A stretch of DNA of 64,000 nt, from the NCBI GenBank assembly GCA_030834125.1, contig JAURFW010000004.1:1-64000 (forward strand), read 5' to 3'. Shown here one piece after another: positions 63,741-64,000 of the stretch. How positions within the stretch are numbered: the first letter of the stretch is position 1; every line of letters begins with the position of its first letter. The notes below the pieces were generated by a model. It did no database searches. It saw nothing but the letters and a program-made list of their open reading frames with translations, and had not been told where the DNA came from. Source of the stretch: Bacteroidota bacterium. GTDB lineage: Bacteria > Bacteroidota > Bacteroidia > NS11-12g > UBA955. A program made the position numbers and the translations under genes.

Positions 63741-63811
63741 ACGGGCATAGTTCAATGGTAGAACTACGGTCTCCAAAACCGTCAATCTGGGTTCGAATCC
63801 TAGTGCCCGTG
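63741..63811 (+). tRNA. tRNA-Trp (anticodon CCA)
   Basis: 71 nt; acceptor ACGGGCA pairs with TGCCCGT, anticodon loop CTCCAAA gives CCA, T-loop GGTTCGAATCC. Between tuf and secE, the classic location in bacteria. Confidence 0.97.
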
Positions 63812-63828
63812 CTAAAAATAAATAAAAT

Positions 63829-64000
63829 ATGGCTAGTAGAATAACGAATTATTTCCGCGAAATTAAAGACGAGCTACTCAACAAAGTTTCGTGGCCTACT
63901 TGGTCCGAGTTGCGCGAAAGCACTTGGATTGTAATCGTTGCATCTTTGCTGTTCTCTTTGCTTATCTGGGCATTTGATAGCATCTTAGGTTTTTCTACTA
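63829..64000 (+). CDS. secE: preprotein translocase subunit SecE (cut by window end)
   Basis: Essential membrane subunit of SecYEG. 57 residues are visible from ATG 63829: MASRITNYFREIKDEL then KVSWPTWSELREST (the conserved VxWPTxxEL motif of the amphipathic helix) and a membrane helix (WIVIVASLLFSLLIWAF). Bacterial SecE of this phylum is about 65 residues, so only the last few are missing. Its position just after tRNA-Trp is the usual tuf-trnW-secE-nusG arrangement. Confidence 0.95.
   Translation, partial: MASRITNYFREIKDELLNKVSWPTWSELRESTWIVIVASLLFSLLIWAFDSILGFST

Overview
The window is a typical chromosomal segment of a free-living, low-GC Bacteroidetes (Bacteroidota), probably Flavobacteriia or a close relative. 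The grounds are: a C-terminal type IX secretion (T9SS) sorting domain on a large secreted protein, many short lipoproteins with Bacteroidetes-style lipoboxes, a TonB receptor with an N-terminal carboxypeptidase-regulatory-like domain, families such as GSCFA, LptE-like and RMD1-like proteins, almost no Shine-Dalgarno sequences, and repeated TAnnTTTG -7 promoter elements a few bases before start codons. There are no rRNA genes, insertion sequences, integrases, CRISPR arrays or phage genes. Coding density is very high, and no gap over 300 bp is without a gene or gene relic.

Region by region. 1-8 kb: M1 aminopeptidase lipoprotein (cut by the window start), aroE, a DedA protein, a tiny 38-residue lipoprotein, ahcY and parE. 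7.5-12.2 kb: small envelope proteins, chromate transporter chrA and a GSCFA protein. 12.3-18.2 kb: the fused acyl-CoA mutase icmF, a rhodanese lipoprotein, a relic of the transcription accessory gene tex, and a lone urocanase. 18.3-26.9 kb: secG, a TPR protein, lptE and a sigma-54 activator in one overlapping unit; parC; a NatAB-type ABC exporter; an RNase H-like protein. 27-32.6 kb: amn, two small overlapping genes, trxA, a frameshifted ion channel gene, a glycosidase-like lipoprotein and an RMD1 family protein. 32.7-39.4 kb: tRNA-Asn, a PfkB sugar kinase, a secreted GH13 alpha-amylase and, divergent from it, a 1189-residue T9SS-exported modular protein, together suggesting alpha-glucan use. 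39.4-48.7 kb: FAA hydrolase, purA and a Fur-family regulator (the last with palindromes before it), then gpmI, a lipoprotein, an ALDH8-like dehydrogenase, thiL and aspS. 48.7-55.6 kb: dgkA, dnaA, a stand-alone acyl-CoA mutase core, a membrane protein, an IscA-like protein, a MacB-like permease and gcvT. 55.6-61.9 kb: a probable metal-uptake operon (small protein, DUF2946-like protein, TonB receptor, lipoprotein), an EamA transporter, a DjlA-like co-chaperone and a DUF4340-like protein. 62-64 kb: the classic tRNA-Thr, Tyr, Gly, Thr, tuf, tRNA-Trp, secE translation cluster, leaving the window inside secE.

The most unusual things I see are in the T9SS protein (35796-39365). A two-part module occurs three times in it. 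One copy is nested inside a lamin-tail domain, and another is nested inside a carbohydrate-binding-like domain with its two halves in swapped (circularly permuted) order. Other notable points are the tex relic, a frameshifted ion channel, a Per-box-like palindrome and a second palindrome in front of the Fur-family gene, and two divergent genes whose start codons abut as ATGCAT.

Limits: all family calls are by eye from motifs and general family knowledge. No search or alignment was run.
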